A stretch of 64,000 bases of DNA. Source: an uncultured Opitutia bacterium (GTDB taxonomy: Bacteria; Verrucomicrobiota; Verrucomicrobiia; Opitutales; Coraliomargaritaceae). The stretch covers positions 1-64,000 of the forward strand of contig CAKZOI010000095.1 of the NCBI GenBank assembly GCA_937136395.1, read 5' to 3'. The notes beneath the pieces were generated by a model. It had not been told where the DNA came from and did no database searches. It was given only the letters and a program-made list of their open reading frames with translations. Below are positions 54,495 to 63,787 of this stretch, piece after piece; within the stretch, counting starts at the first letter, position 1; each line of letters begins with the position of its first letter. The translations under genes were made by a program, and so were the position numbers.

Positions 54495-55303
54495 AAAGTT
54501 ACTAACAGGGAAATATTAGTGCTCGGATCCAAAGGTTTCATTGGGAGTCACTGCCATAGACACTTCTCAAAAAACAACGAAGTGTGGCATTGCGACATAC
54601 TGCCCAGTGAAGGGATGAGAATTATTTCTTAATCGACCCTACCCTGCCAGATTTTGCGGCAGTGTTCCGAGCTCAACCATTTGACATCTGCATTAATTGC
54701 TCTGGTTCAGCGAATGTCAGCGATTCGTTCAAGAACCCCAACAAAGACTTCGAGCAAAACGTCATCCATGTTCAACGCATACTGGAAGCGATTCGGAGAC
54801 ACAATCCAGACTGTCATTACATTAATCTGTCTAGTGCAGCCGTCTACGGCAATACAGCGCAACTGCCGATTCAAGAGAACCAACGAACCCAAGCAATCTC
54901 ACCATACGGTTATCATAAAAAGTTAGCAGAGGATTTGTGTAAGCAATTTACCGAATTGTATGACCTAAAGACCTGTCCACTACGTATTTTTTCTGCATAC
55001 GGACCAGGGCTTAAAAAACAGCTCTTTTGGGATTTATTCAAAAAAGCAAGCAAGTCCGAGATCACTTTACATGGCAGTGGCAATGAAACTCGAGATTTCA
55101 TTTATATAGAGGATTTGGAGCAACAAATTGACTTGGCTTGTCTTCATTCAAATTGGCATGCGGATATCATAAATTGCGCAAATGGCAAACAGACGCGAAT
55201 AGCTGATGTCGTCGCGACCTTCACTCACCTCCTGGATTGGCACGGAACAATCACTTACACTGAAAAAAATAGAAAAGGAGATCCTACTTTTCTCTTGTTT
55301 TAG
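54495..55303 (+). pseudogene. Frameshifted NAD-dependent sugar epimerase/dehydratase
   Basis: The first part holds the dinucleotide site REILVLGSKGFIGSHC and ends after EGMRIIS. The second part, in another frame from about 54618, reads NYFLIDPTLPDFAAVF, then ICINCSGSANV, and the catalytic NLSSAAVYG with SPYGYHKKLAE (the Y-x3-K pair). It ends early after RKGDPTFLLF. One base is missing or extra near 54615-54622, and the 3' end is truncated. No good start codon remains upstream of REILVLG. The sequence is more AT-rich than its neighbours, suggesting acquisition from elsewhere, perhaps from a surface-polysaccharide cluster. Confidence 0.8.
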
Positions 55304-55377
55304 AGGGCTACCTGAGGGTATGACCACAGCGCAACAGAATCCCCCCGTCCAGCACTAGAACTTTAGAAAAAAACACC

Positions 55378-55623
55378 ATGGCCTTCACACCAAGCAAAGA
55401 TCAGAGACGCCGCGATCGCGAGCAGAAGAAAAGAGATAAGCGCATCGCCCGCGAAGCAGCGAGAGAAGAAAAGCTCGCAGCTGAGAGGGCCGCAGCAAAG
55501 GCAGCCGAAGAGGCTGCTGCCCTAGAAGCCTTCTATAAGACCCCAGAGGGTATCAAAGCGAAAGAGGAAGCTGAATTTGAGGCCGAGCTCGCCGCAGAGG
55601 AAGCAAAGGCCGCGGGTAAATAG
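55378..55623 (+). CDS. Small Ala/Glu/Lys-rich coiled-coil protein
   Basis: The protein has 81 residues, nearly all Ala, Glu, Lys and Arg (EAAREEKLAAERAAAKAAE), so it should form one long charged helix or coiled coil. There is one non-helical interruption, LEAFYKTPEGI. The N-terminus is basic (SKDQRRRDREQKKRDKR), which could contact nucleic acid. No family recognised. It starts with a clear ATG after an A-rich leader. Confidence 0.55.
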   Translation: MAFTPSKDQRRRDREQKKRDKRIAREAAREEKLAAERAAAKAAEEAAALEAFYKTPEGIKAKEEAEFEAELAAEEAKAAGK

Positions 55624-55885
55624 CCCGAATCGGCTACGGGGCGCTCGAGTTCACTGAGGGCTCAGAGATGTATGAGAGAAATGAACGCAAGTCATCTGCT
55701 CTTTTATTGATAATACCTTCTTTGCGCTCTCTGCGACCTCTAGCGACCGCAGGGAACGAGCAGTTGAAAATGCATCTGGATGGCCAGTGTTCAAGGGAAC
55801 TGGAATTTCAGAAGATGTGTATAAGGATATGCCTCCGCGGCTCTAGTCACTTGACTAAGGGAGTCATCAAGTAATCCTCGGGTCC

Positions 55886-56128
55886 ATGACTACGCCGAAT
55901 GAGGAAAACTTCAAATACTACAAGAAAGCAGAAACCAAGGCGCTCGAAATCCTAGCGGAGATGAAGGCGACAACTCCAAAGAAAATGGACATTGAGCTCG
56001 CGCTTCTGGTCGCCATTTTCGAGCTGCACAAAGGCGAGCTGCCCGCCGAAGCGATCGCCAAGATTGTGCAAGGCCACCTTGAAACGGTTGAGCCATATTA
56101 CGCTTCACAGGCGCAGAGCGGAAATTGA
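55886..56128 (+). CDS. Small helical protein of unknown function
   Basis: The protein has 80 residues, opening MTTPNEENFKYYKKAETKAL. It appears as three predicted amphipathic helices (ALEILAEMKATTP, IELALLVAIFELHKG, EAIAKIVQGHLETV). No motif or family recognised. The spacer before it (55624-55885) is 262 bp and shows no convincing gene. Confidence 0.5.
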   Translation: MTTPNEENFKYYKKAETKALEILAEMKATTPKKMDIELALLVAIFELHKGELPAEAIAKIVQGHLETVEPYYASQAQSGN

Positions 56129-56461
56129 GCGTCGAGGCTCAACGGGGGCAAAAAATCTATCGCACTTGCAAGGGGCTTTCTACGCAGTGTAACGACATTC
56201 ACAAATGTCAGCCCGCCTAGAATAAATGCTTCGCTAGATGACTCGCAATCATCAACCATGCAGTGCAAGTAAACTCGAAGATATAAAATCTCAAACACCG
56301 CGGGTCCATAGATAAGAGCTGGCGCTTCGCTCAAACTGACGTGTTTATCTCTTTAAGCCCTGCCCTCGGGAGGTTCGGCTTGTCAACGAGTGAAAGGTCC
56401 TACCAAAGAATCCGATGAAACATTCACTCATCCGCAACTGCTAGAAGGACTCCCCTCCCGT
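56129..56461. other. Gene-free spacer
   Basis: This 333-bp stretch separates the small helical gene from the convergent rnhC. I see no plausible coding frame, no strong hairpin with a T-run and no copy of the repeats found elsewhere in the window. Confidence 0.5.
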
Positions 56462-57448
56462 TCAATATTTATACCAGCTCGGTTTAGCTGGCGGCTCGAG
56501 GCCTTGCGCTTCGTAGGCCGTTTTAAAGTGCATTTTTGCATAGTTCGAGAGCGCATCTGCGCCTTTTTCGGCCACAATTTTCTTGGCCTGCTCCAAGACT
56601 TTACCGCTCGCGCCTTTGACCAATTCTTCGCCAAGCTCATCCGAGAGTCGCTTCATCTCACGCACATAAATCGCACGCGCCACGATTGAGGATGCAGCGA
56701 CAACTGGATCCTCTTCAGCCTTGGTGCGGCTGATCAAATTAAAATCTTTGCGCTCTTTCACGTAGGCATCGACCAGTTTCTGCTTAGTAAATTGATCAAG
56801 TATCCCCCAAGGTGCGGGACGTTTCTCCAGAGCTTCATTCAGCGACTTGCCGTGATACCAGGCGAGGAGCTTGTTTAAGTTATTCCCGAATTTCTTGTAG
56901 AGCTCGTTATATTTTGGCATCCGCGCAAAGGCCGTGGCTATCACCACGCCTTTGGTTTCACGGATCACCTTATCGAGCTTCAATATGGTGTTATCGGTGA
57001 TTTTCTTACTATCACAGACGCCCGCTTCAATCCAAGCGCGCACCATATCACCATCGGCAACTACACAGGCCGTGACTAAGGGACCAAACAAATCGCCTTT
57101 ACCACTCTCATCGCAGCCAGCGTGTAGCTCATACCATTCGAGATGATGCACTTCATCGTAGCCGAGGCGTGCGTCCATCGTGACCTGTGCCTCGACCACA
57201 TCGCGCACAAAGTCCTCAGTCTTTTTACCCTGCACGACGAGCTTTCCACTTTGGTAGCCGACGACATTCACGCCCTCTCCTTTAAATGCAAATAGCGTAT
57301 AGGCCACATCGTAAGGGATAAAAGCCCCTTGCTCCTCTAGGATTTCTGCCAATTGATCCATTTGCTCATCACTCAATTTAATGGTGTAAAGCTTCTTAAC
57401 TTTTGGAACTTCGTCTTCGATCGATTTTTTAGATTTCTTTTTTGGCAT
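56462..57448 (-). CDS. rnhC: Ribonuclease HIII
   Basis: The enzyme degrades the RNA strand of RNA-DNA hybrids. From the ATG at 57448 it has 328 residues. The N-terminal TBP-like domain of about 90 residues (LYTIKLSDEQMDQLAEILEE) distinguishes HIII from HII. The catalytic domain has GCDESGKGDLFGPLVTA with the DE pair, GVCDSKKITD with another Asp, and DPVVAASSIVARA. The frame is open to 57601, but those codons overlap a word-repeat spacer and are unlike the family. It diverges from the MscS gene. Confidence 0.95.
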   Translation of the reverse strand: MPKKKSKKSIEDEVPKVKKLYTIKLSDEQMDQLAEILEEQGAFIPYDVAYTLFAFKGEGVNVVGYQSGKLVVQGKKTEDFVRDVVEAQVTMDARLGYDEVHHLEWYELHAGCDESGKGDLFGPLVTACVVADGDMVRAWIEAGVCDSKKITDNTILKLDKVIRETKGVVIATAFARMPKYNELYKKFGNNLNKLLAWYHGKSLNEALEKRPAPWGILDQFTKQKLVDAYVKERKDFNLISRTKAEEDPVVAASSIVARAIYVREMKRLSDELGEELVKGASGKVLEQAKKIVAEKGADALSNYAKMHFKTAYEAQGLEPPAKPSWYKY

Positions 57449-57653
57449 GCCAACTTGAGCAATCCACACCACTCCACGTGGCAAATCAAGGCTGTATCGC
57501 ATGAAACTCAAAGATCCAACATCCAAGGTCAAACGTCGAATAAGCTGCCCGCACCACCTGATGGCGAAAAGCATTCTGCCCGCACCATATCTGCATGGCA
57601 TTGTCTAAAACCAGCTATTGAAAAACTCACCAACTGCGCCCATCACTATCGGC

Positions 57654-58919
57654 ATGACAACTGATACTTTTACACAATTGTTTATCAAAGCAGGCCTCTC
57701 CACAGTCCATGCTGAGATGGTCGGCGTCTTGAGCGCTTTCTTGTTCCTCATACTTCTAGCGCTGTTCGCCAACTACGCAGCCAAAGCATTTATTCATGGC
57801 GTCATCCACCCGCTTATTCACAAAACATCCATAGAGTGGGATGACTTGCTGATAGAGACACGTGTATTCGTCCGCTTCTCACACATCGTGCCTGCCGCAG
57901 TCATCCATTTCTTTGGGCCTTCACTCTTCGAGAAATTTCCTGATGTGGTCGCGAATTTAGGCATCGTGGTCAACACTTACCTCATTGTCATCGTGCTTTT
58001 CATTATCGATGGCGTGCTCAACTTTTTACGCCGCGCATGGGAAAATGGCCCTGTCGGTAAGCGCTATCCCGCCAAAAGCTTCACGCAAGCGGCGAAGCTA
58101 GTGATCAACTTAATCGGTATCATTTTTATCCTATCCGCGGTGCTTGGGAAATCACCACTCGTTTTTTTCTCAGGCTTGGGCGCGGTCACTGCGATCCTGT
58201 TGTTGATCTTCAAAGATGCGATTCTCGGCCTCGTTGCCGGCTTCCAGCTTTCAGTCAACCACATGATTATGGTGGGCGACTGGATCGAGATGCCGGGCCG
58301 TGGTGCCGATGGTGATGTCATCGATGTCTCCCTCACGACAGTTAAAGTGCAAAACTGGGACAAAACCATCACCACGATTCCGACCTATGCGCTCATCTCG
58401 GATTCCTTCAAAAACTGGCGCGGCATGAGTGAGTCTGGTGGTCGACGTATTAAGCGTTCACTCAACATAGACATGCGCACCATTCAGTTCGCAGATGAAC
58501 AACTACTCGAACGTTTCAAACGGATTCGCCTTTTGCGCCCCTATCTCGAGCAGAAACTAGAAGATATTCAGAAACACAACTCTGAGGTCGAAAACGATCT
58601 AGCCGAACTCATTAACGGGCGGCGCCTCACCAATATCGGCACTTTCCGAGCCTACTGCGTCGCCTACCTGCGCAACCACCCTAAGATCCATCAAAGTGGT
58701 ATGACGCTTCTGGTGCGCCAGTTAGCACCTACCGAAAAGGGAATACCGATTGAAATCTACTGTTTCACTAATGATACGGCATGGGTAAATTTTGAAGACA
58801 TCCAAGGCGACCTCTTCGACCACCTGCTTTCGATTCTCCCTGAGTTTGGGCTTAGCACCTACCAATCACCTAGTGGCGCTGACCTAGAAAAAGCAGGCAG
58901 CGCACTTCAGTTAAATTAA
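57654..58919 (+). CDS. MscS-family mechanosensitive ion channel (YbdG-like)
   Basis: The channel releases solutes on membrane tension, protecting against osmotic downshock. From the ATG at 57654 it has 421 residues and about five hydrophobic helices. The pore helix and beta domain show ILLLIFKDAILGLVAGFQLS, then VGDWIEMPGRGADGDVIDVS and TTIPTYALISDSFKNW, all typical of the family. The large C-terminal domain includes LTNIGTFRAYCVAYLRNHP, as in YbdG-like members. An ATG at 57618 would add 12 residues. It diverges from rnhC. Confidence 0.93.
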   Translation: MTTDTFTQLFIKAGLSTVHAEMVGVLSAFLFLILLALFANYAAKAFIHGVIHPLIHKTSIEWDDLLIETRVFVRFSHIVPAAVIHFFGPSLFEKFPDVVANLGIVVNTYLIVIVLFIIDGVLNFLRRAWENGPVGKRYPAKSFTQAAKLVINLIGIIFILSAVLGKSPLVFFSGLGAVTAILLLIFKDAILGLVAGFQLSVNHMIMVGDWIEMPGRGADGDVIDVSLTTVKVQNWDKTITTIPTYALISDSFKNWRGMSESGGRRIKRSLNIDMRTIQFADEQLLERFKRIRLLRPYLEQKLEDIQKHNSEVENDLAELINGRRLTNIGTFRAYCVAYLRNHPKIHQSGMTLLVRQLAPTEKGIPIEIYCFTNDTAWVNFEDIQGDLFDHLLSILPEFGLSTYQSPSGADLEKAGSALQLN

Positions 58920-59044
58920 GTTCTCCCATATCTCCGAGCCGACACCTAGAGATAGCACTTCTACATATCATACGTTTTTTGTATCTAAGATACGATGAAG
59001 CAACGTAACGAGTTCAACCTCATGCGACCCATATGCGAACTTAT

Positions 59045-59115
59045 GGTAGGGTTCGTTATCCTTAACGAAGCGTCAACCTGATAGATGCTGCTCGTTAAGG
59101 ATAACGAGCCCTACC
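59045..59115. repeat. Inverted repeat with 24-bp arms
   Basis: GGTAGGGTTCGTTATCC then TTAACGA (59045-59068) is inverted at 59092-59115 with one mismatch. The outer GGTAGGG recalls the GGTAGCG start of R1. Its right edge is 8 bp before the apparent start of a small zinc-ribbon frame. The rest of the spacer from 58920 shows no gene. Confidence 0.8.
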
Positions 59116-59122
59116 TTCCAAC

Positions 59123-59308
59123 ATAAACACCACACAACCAAAAGAAGACGCCTGCACCCGTTGCGGCAAACCTACCGTCGAGAAACTGGATGGCGTCGCT
59201 CTTTGCAATGACTGCTACAGTGTATTCGGTGCCTGTTGCGCGAGCGAGTTCGAGGACGATGATCTTATCTGCAAACCTAAAGACGAAACTAACAAAGGCG
59301 ATCAATAG
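59123..59308 (+). CDS. Small zinc-ribbon-like protein without a standard start codon
   Basis: The frame reads NTTQPKEDACTRCGKP, then VALCNDCYSVFGACC and a Glu/Asp-rich tail ending KGDQ, about 61 residues. The CxxC...CxxC pair is a zinc-ribbon pattern, and a further CC follows. No ATG, GTG or TTG is in frame between the upstream stop near 59102 and the first Cys. The best candidate is ATA at 59123 before AACACC, which may be a mutated ATG. The inverted repeat at 59045-59115 ends just before it and may have displaced the original start. It overlaps the 3' end of rsgA by 7 bp. Confidence 0.5.
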   Translation: MNTTQPKEDACTRCGKPTVEKLDGVALCNDCYSVFGACCASEFEDDDLICKPKDETNKGDQ

Positions 59309-60396
59309 CCTTTGCGCTTATTATATTTTTCAGCCTTCGATTTCAGCTCACGGCGGTTACGACGGCCGATCGTGATCTGACGCTTTTTCTGACGTTTCTG
59401 CAACTGCTCCAATTCAAAATCAAGTTTCAGATAATTAATAAAGCGCTCTTTGCTCAACTCTCCCGATTCAATAGCAGCGCGAATCGCACAGCCTTGGTCA
59501 CTTCCGTGCTTACAGTCGTTGAACTTGCAGCGCAGCGCCCTCTCATCAAAATCAACAAAGCTCTCCTTCAAAGTCTTCGCATCGGTCCACATCTGCACTT
59601 CGCGTATGCCCGGATTATCAATCAGCATCCCACCGTCTGGCAGCACGAGCAATTCACGTGCGGTCGTTGTGTGCATACCTTTACCCGTAACTGCATTGAC
59701 CTCACCCATCCATTGCACCGCCTCTCCGACGAGGTGATTGATGAGTGTCGACTTACCGACACCACTCGATCCAATCATCGCAACCGTGACCCCTGGGGCA
59801 ATGAATTGGCGAATCGCATCGACCCCATTCTGCTCGACGGCACAAGTTTGGATCACTTCGATCTCGGGGTTTAACCTTCGGAGAGCCTCAGCCGCCAAGT
59901 CATTCATCTCGCTGGGATACAAGTCGGACTTATTCAGAATGGCGACCGATTTCGCACCACTACGTTGCATCACAGCATAGTAGCGTTCCATTCTGCGGGG
60001 ATTAAAATCTTGCCCTGCTTCTGTCACTACAAATACCACATCCACATTTGCAGCGATCACCTGCTCCTCTGTCCCCTTACCTGGTGCCTTACGTGACAAG
60101 CAAGTCTGTCGTGGCAAACGTGCCCGAATAACGGCATCGTATTCATCATTCTCTTCGCCCATTTCGAGCGCCACCCAATCACCCACGGAGGGCAAGTCGG
60201 CATCGGTTTGTGCCTCATGATAGACTGCACCGCTCATGATGACCTCCAACTCTGCGCCATCGCCCAACAAGGCGCCATAAGAAATTTTATTATCCCGAAT
60301 CAAACGCGCGGGTTGCCAGCCCTTTGCTTGATAGTCTTCAAAGTGCTCTGCGCAGCGAGCATTCCAGCCAAGGGATTCTAGAGTCATCACGTGCAA
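59302..60396 (-). CDS. rsgA: Ribosome small subunit-dependent GTPase RsgA
   Basis: This circularly permuted GTPase acts in late 30S maturation. Its 364 residues hold an N-terminal OB-fold, then NKSDLYPSEM (G4) before GSSGVGKSTLIN (G1), and DNPGIREVQMW (G3). The C-terminal zinc site is RCKFNDCKHGSDQGCAI. The tail is Lys/Arg-rich (RRELKSKAEKYNKRKGY). An ATG three codons in is an equally good start. It is followed upstream by a small gene on the same strand, 9 bp away. Confidence 0.96.
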   Translation of the reverse strand: MHVMTLESLGWNARCAEHFEDYQAKGWQPARLIRDNKISYGALLGDGAELEVIMSGAVYHEAQTDADLPSVGDWVALEMGEENDEYDAVIRARLPRQTCLSRKAPGKGTEEQVIAANVDVVFVVTEAGQDFNPRRMERYYAVMQRSGAKSVAILNKSDLYPSEMNDLAAEALRRLNPEIEVIQTCAVEQNGVDAIRQFIAPGVTVAMIGSSGVGKSTLINHLVGEAVQWMGEVNAVTGKGMHTTTARELLVLPDGGMLIDNPGIREVQMWTDAKTLKESFVDFDERALRCKFNDCKHGSDQGCAIRAAIESGELSKERFINYLKLDFELEQLQKRQKKRQITIGRRNRRELKSKAEKYNKRKGY

Positions 60397-60405
60397 ACGA
60401 TTTCG

Positions 60406-60666
60406 TTATGAATCATTTCGTCCGATCGGTGCGAGCTCACGATAGAGTGCCTCCCATTCCGCGGATAAACTTGTCGTGCACACAGGCTGCACCGCCCGAT
60501 TATACCAATAGCCCGCATTCGACACGTCGCCTTCGACCCGATGCAGATAGGCATGCACCCATGCAGCTTCGGCAGTCACTAAGCCCTGCACCAACTCATG
60601 TGCTTGATTCCAGTCTCCTCTCTGCTCGGCCTCCAAGGCTTGTAAATATACGTTTTTAGCTTCCAT
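60406..60666 (-). CDS. Small helical protein of a widespread uncharacterised family
   Basis: From the ATG at 60666 it has 86 residues: MEAKNVYLQALEAEQRGDWN, then AHELVQGLVTAEAAWVHAYL and HRVEGDVSNAGYWYNRA. The pattern HAYLHRVEGD...NA-x-YWY is one I remember from small proteins of many marine bacteria. Its function is unknown. It looks like a TPR pair. It ends 9 bp before rsgA on the same strand. The frame is open further upstream to 60774 but overlaps the next gene there. Confidence 0.75.
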   Translation of the reverse strand: MEAKNVYLQALEAEQRGDWNQAHELVQGLVTAEAAWVHAYLHRVEGDVSNAGYWYNRAVQPVCTTSLSAEWEALYRELAPIGRNDS

Positions 60667-60721
60667 TTGTATCTTTATATGTGGTCGCACAGTGCCAGCC
60701 CTCGCCAAGAGGCTCAAGCCA

Positions 60722-61783
60722 TTACTCCGCCCAAGTGACATGATTTGCAAAGCCCTCGCGTCGCCAATACTCACGTTTCTCTAAATCACAGATGAGCAAC
60801 TCGTGCTTGTGCACAAACACTCGCTCTCGGTCGCCCGTGGCATTCGCGTTACGACTGACGCCCTGTAAACGTTTCGCGGTAACGGAAACAGCCATATAGC
60901 GCCCGCAACTCGTTTGCCTCACCGGGCGTGCATGCCAAAACTCTGGGCTTCGATTATTCGCCACTGCAAATAATCGAGTCGATTCACGTGTGCTCAAATC
61001 GTAATAGTGCGCATCTGAACTACTCTCACTATACCAAAACCCATTTCGATTCGTAGCCCATACTGGATAACGCCCTAAACGACTCAAACGTTCGCACTGG
61101 TTCACCTTCAAATCCCATAAAAAAAGTCCGTCACCACCAAGGACTGCACGACTCTCACCAGACGGATCAAATGTCGCACCTTGACCGGTTGCCTCTTTCT
61201 CGGGAAAAGTCAGCCGCCGGACTCCCTTCAAATCGACAAGGTAGACCCCATCAGCACCTGCAAAAATCAATTCCCTTAAACTGCGACTAAAAGCCAATGG
61301 TCGATACGCATCACTACAAATGGGCCGCAACCGTGCACGGCTCTCAGTTGGTTTCAAAACAAACAACTGGTGGTCAATCACGACGCGATCATCCGCAGGT
61401 CGATCGGTAGCCAATAGGCCAAACAATTGCCCGCCACGATCTGAAGAGCTACCAATCCATTCTAATAGCCACAAGCCCCACTGGTTGAGCGGAAGATCGA
61501 GCAGGACATCAGTAGTGCACCGCGCTAAGTTAAACGAACGCAGCTGACTGAAATCATTTCGAGATAAGCTTGGCGCACTCACATAACGATATGCCGTTTG
61601 CGTCTGGGCATCATAAGCAATTGGACAATCAACAGGACCCACAGCACCAAAATCATGCATAAGAGTAAAATCACTATGCTGGCAAACAAGTCGCCCACCT
61701 TCTTCTACCAATAGCTTCGGCGCATCCCCTCGTGGGGATACCTCACTCCAACCTGCTGCAAACTCTATATTCAGACCACTCAT
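60722..61783 (-). CDS. Beta-propeller-like protein of unknown function
   Basis: The protein has 353 residues and no signal peptide. Repeated strands such as LIFAGADGVYLVDLKGVRRL, GGDGLFLWDLKVNQC and HELLICDLEKREYW look like WD40 or TolB-type blades, perhaps six or seven. No catalytic motif is seen. It is upstream of the small helical gene and rsgA on the same strand. The function is not apparent. Confidence 0.8.
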   Translation of the reverse strand: MSGLNIEFAAGWSEVSPRGDAPKLLVEEGGRLVCQHSDFTLMHDFGAVGPVDCPIAYDAQTQTAYRYVSAPSLSRNDFSQLRSFNLARCTTDVLLDLPLNQWGLWLLEWIGSSSDRGGQLFGLLATDRPADDRVVIDHQLFVLKPTESRARLRPICSDAYRPLAFSRSLRELIFAGADGVYLVDLKGVRRLTFPEKEATGQGATFDPSGESRAVLGGDGLFLWDLKVNQCERLSRLGRYPVWATNRNGFWYSESSSDAHYYDLSTRESTRLFAVANNRSPEFWHARPVRQTSCGRYMAVSVTAKRLQGVSRNANATGDRERVFVHKHELLICDLEKREYWRREGFANHVTWAE

Positions 61784-61913
61784 CCGAATCGAAAATAGTC
61801 ACCTTAAAGCATATTTCGCAACCAAGGTTTTACATAAAGAGATCATAACCTTGAATTCACCAATAAACGTATATTTAACCAATCATCAGTTTAAGCCCTA
61901 CATATAATAAACG

Positions 61914-63740
61914 ATGAAACAAATCCCCTCCCTACTTTGCCTCGCTTTGCTATGCACTTCAATTAGTTGCCAAGCTCTCCCCAGCGAGACTCAACAAGCT
62001 ACCGTTAGGGATGAGCTTAAAACTTGGCACAAAGTCACCCTCTCTTTCGAAGGTCCAGAAAGCAGCGAAAATGCGACTCCCAATCCCTTCACCGACTACC
62101 GGCTCGATGTAACGTTCACGCACGCCGCTAGTGGCAAGTCTTACACCGTCCCCGGCTATTACGCTGCAGATGGCAACGCTGGGCATACCAGTGCAGACAG
62201 TGGCAACATCTGGCGCGTCCATTTTGCACCTGACACAGTCGGCAAATGGACCTACGAAGCACGCTTCCTGGGCGGTCCAAATATTGCCATCAGTGAAGCC
62301 ATCGAATCCGGTAAAGGCATCGCCTTTAACGGCACGACTGGCAGCTTAAACATTGAAGCGAGCGACAAAACTGGCCGCGACAATCGTGCCAAAGGGCGCC
62401 TCCAATATGTTGGCGGGCATTACTTACGCTTTGCTGGGAACGGTGAGTATTTCTTAAAACAAGGAGCCGATGCCCCTGAAAACTTTCTTGCCTACGAAGA
62501 GTTCGACGGCGACTTCAAGTCCGATGGCATCAAAGACCAACTCGTCAAAGAATGGGCCGCTCATGAGCGTGACTGGAAGCCCGGCGATCCCACATGGGGC
62601 GACGGACGCGGTAAGGACATTATCGGCGCAGTGAACTACCTCGCGAGTGAGGGCCTCAATGCTGTATCCTTCCTCACCTTCAACATCGAAGGCGATGATC
62701 GCAACGTCTTCCCCTACACCAACTACAAGGAACGTGCACGCATGGACTGCTCCAAACTCGATCAGTGGGAAATCGTCTTTGAGCACGCGGATCAACTCGG
62801 CATGTTTCTCCACTTTAAAACACAGGAGACTGAAAATGAACGCCTGCTCGACGACGGCGACACGGGCCCACAACGCCGCCTCTACTATCGCGAATTAGTC
62901 GCTCGATTCGGACACCACCTCGCACTCAATTGGAACCTCGGCGAAGAAAACGGCATCTGGGGTGGTAAAAGGCACCATAAGGGCAATTCTCAAAGCACCG
63001 AGCAACGCCAAGCCATGGCTCAATGGTTTTACGACAACGACCCTTATCGCCACCACCTCGTCATTCATAACGGACAAAGCGGCGACGACTTACTTGGAGA
63101 CAAATCAAAGCTGACCGGCTTTTCACTCCAAACTAATAAAGCAGATTTCAGTAATGTGCCCAAAAGCGTTGCCCGCTATATTAAAAGCTCGGCTGAAGCA
63201 GGCCGTCCTTGGGCAGTTGCATGCGACGAGCCTGGTGACGCCTCCTTCGCCATACGTCCCGACAACGACAAAGCAAACTCGCACGAAGACGGCCGACGCA
63301 ATGCACTCTGGGGTTGCTTGATGAATCAGGGCTACGGCTCTGAATATTACTTTGGCTACAAAGCTGCACACTCTGATCTGACTTGTATCGACTACCGCAG
63401 TCGCGATCAATGGTGGGACTATTGCCGTTACGCTCTCGAGTTTTTCAGCCATAACCAAGTCGCTATCTGGGATATGCGCGCCGCGCACAATCTCAGCAGC
63501 AACAATGACAGCTGGTGCCTCGCACAAGATGGCGAAGCCTATTTGATCTACCTTAAAAATGGCGGCAGCACGCAACTCGATCTCAGCAAAGCATCTGGCG
63601 ACTATACAGTGCACTGGTTCAACCCGAGAACTGGAGGCAAACTGATTGACGGTAAATCTCTCAAAGGCGGCATAAGTGCCTCTATCGGCAAGGCTCCTAG
63701 CGAGGTCGATCAAGACTGGGTCGTGCTCGTCAGAAAATAG
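61914..63740 (+). CDS. Exported DUF5060 glycoside hydrolase-like protein
   Basis: The protein has 608 residues with a signal peptide (SLLCLALLCTSISCQA, possibly a lipoprotein). Residues about 35-125 match DUF5060 (NPFTDYRLDVTFTHAASGKS and HFAPDTVGKWTYEARF). A TIM-barrel hydrolase region follows with GLNAVSFLTFNIEGDD and LNWNLGEENG, whose Glu residues could be catalytic. The end (LAQDGEAYLIYLKNGG then HWFNPRTGGKL) fits the collagen-binding-like domain often found on these proteins. It probably degrades an external polysaccharide. The substrate is unknown. It is followed 47 bp later by an exported redoxin gene. Confidence 0.88.
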   Translation: MKQIPSLLCLALLCTSISCQALPSETQQATVRDELKTWHKVTLSFEGPESSENATPNPFTDYRLDVTFTHAASGKSYTVPGYYAADGNAGHTSADSGNIWRVHFAPDTVGKWTYEARFLGGPNIAISEAIESGKGIAFNGTTGSLNIEASDKTGRDNRAKGRLQYVGGHYLRFAGNGEYFLKQGADAPENFLAYEEFDGDFKSDGIKDQLVKEWAAHERDWKPGDPTWGDGRGKDIIGAVNYLASEGLNAVSFLTFNIEGDDRNVFPYTNYKERARMDCSKLDQWEIVFEHADQLGMFLHFKTQETENERLLDDGDTGPQRRLYYRELVARFGHHLALNWNLGEENGIWGGKRHHKGNSQSTEQRQAMAQWFYDNDPYRHHLVIHNGQSGDDLLGDKSKLTGFSLQTNKADFSNVPKSVARYIKSSAEAGRPWAVACDEPGDASFAIRPDNDKANSHEDGRRNALWGCLMNQGYGSEYYFGYKAAHSDLTCIDYRSRDQWWDYCRYALEFFSHNQVAIWDMRAAHNLSSNNDSWCLAQDGEAYLIYLKNGGSTQLDLSKASGDYTVHWFNPRTGGKLIDGKSLKGGISASIGKAPSEVDQDWVVLVRK

Positions 63741-63787
63741 TCGATACGCCTCAGGAATAAAGCACCGAGCCTTGTGCTCCAAGCAGC

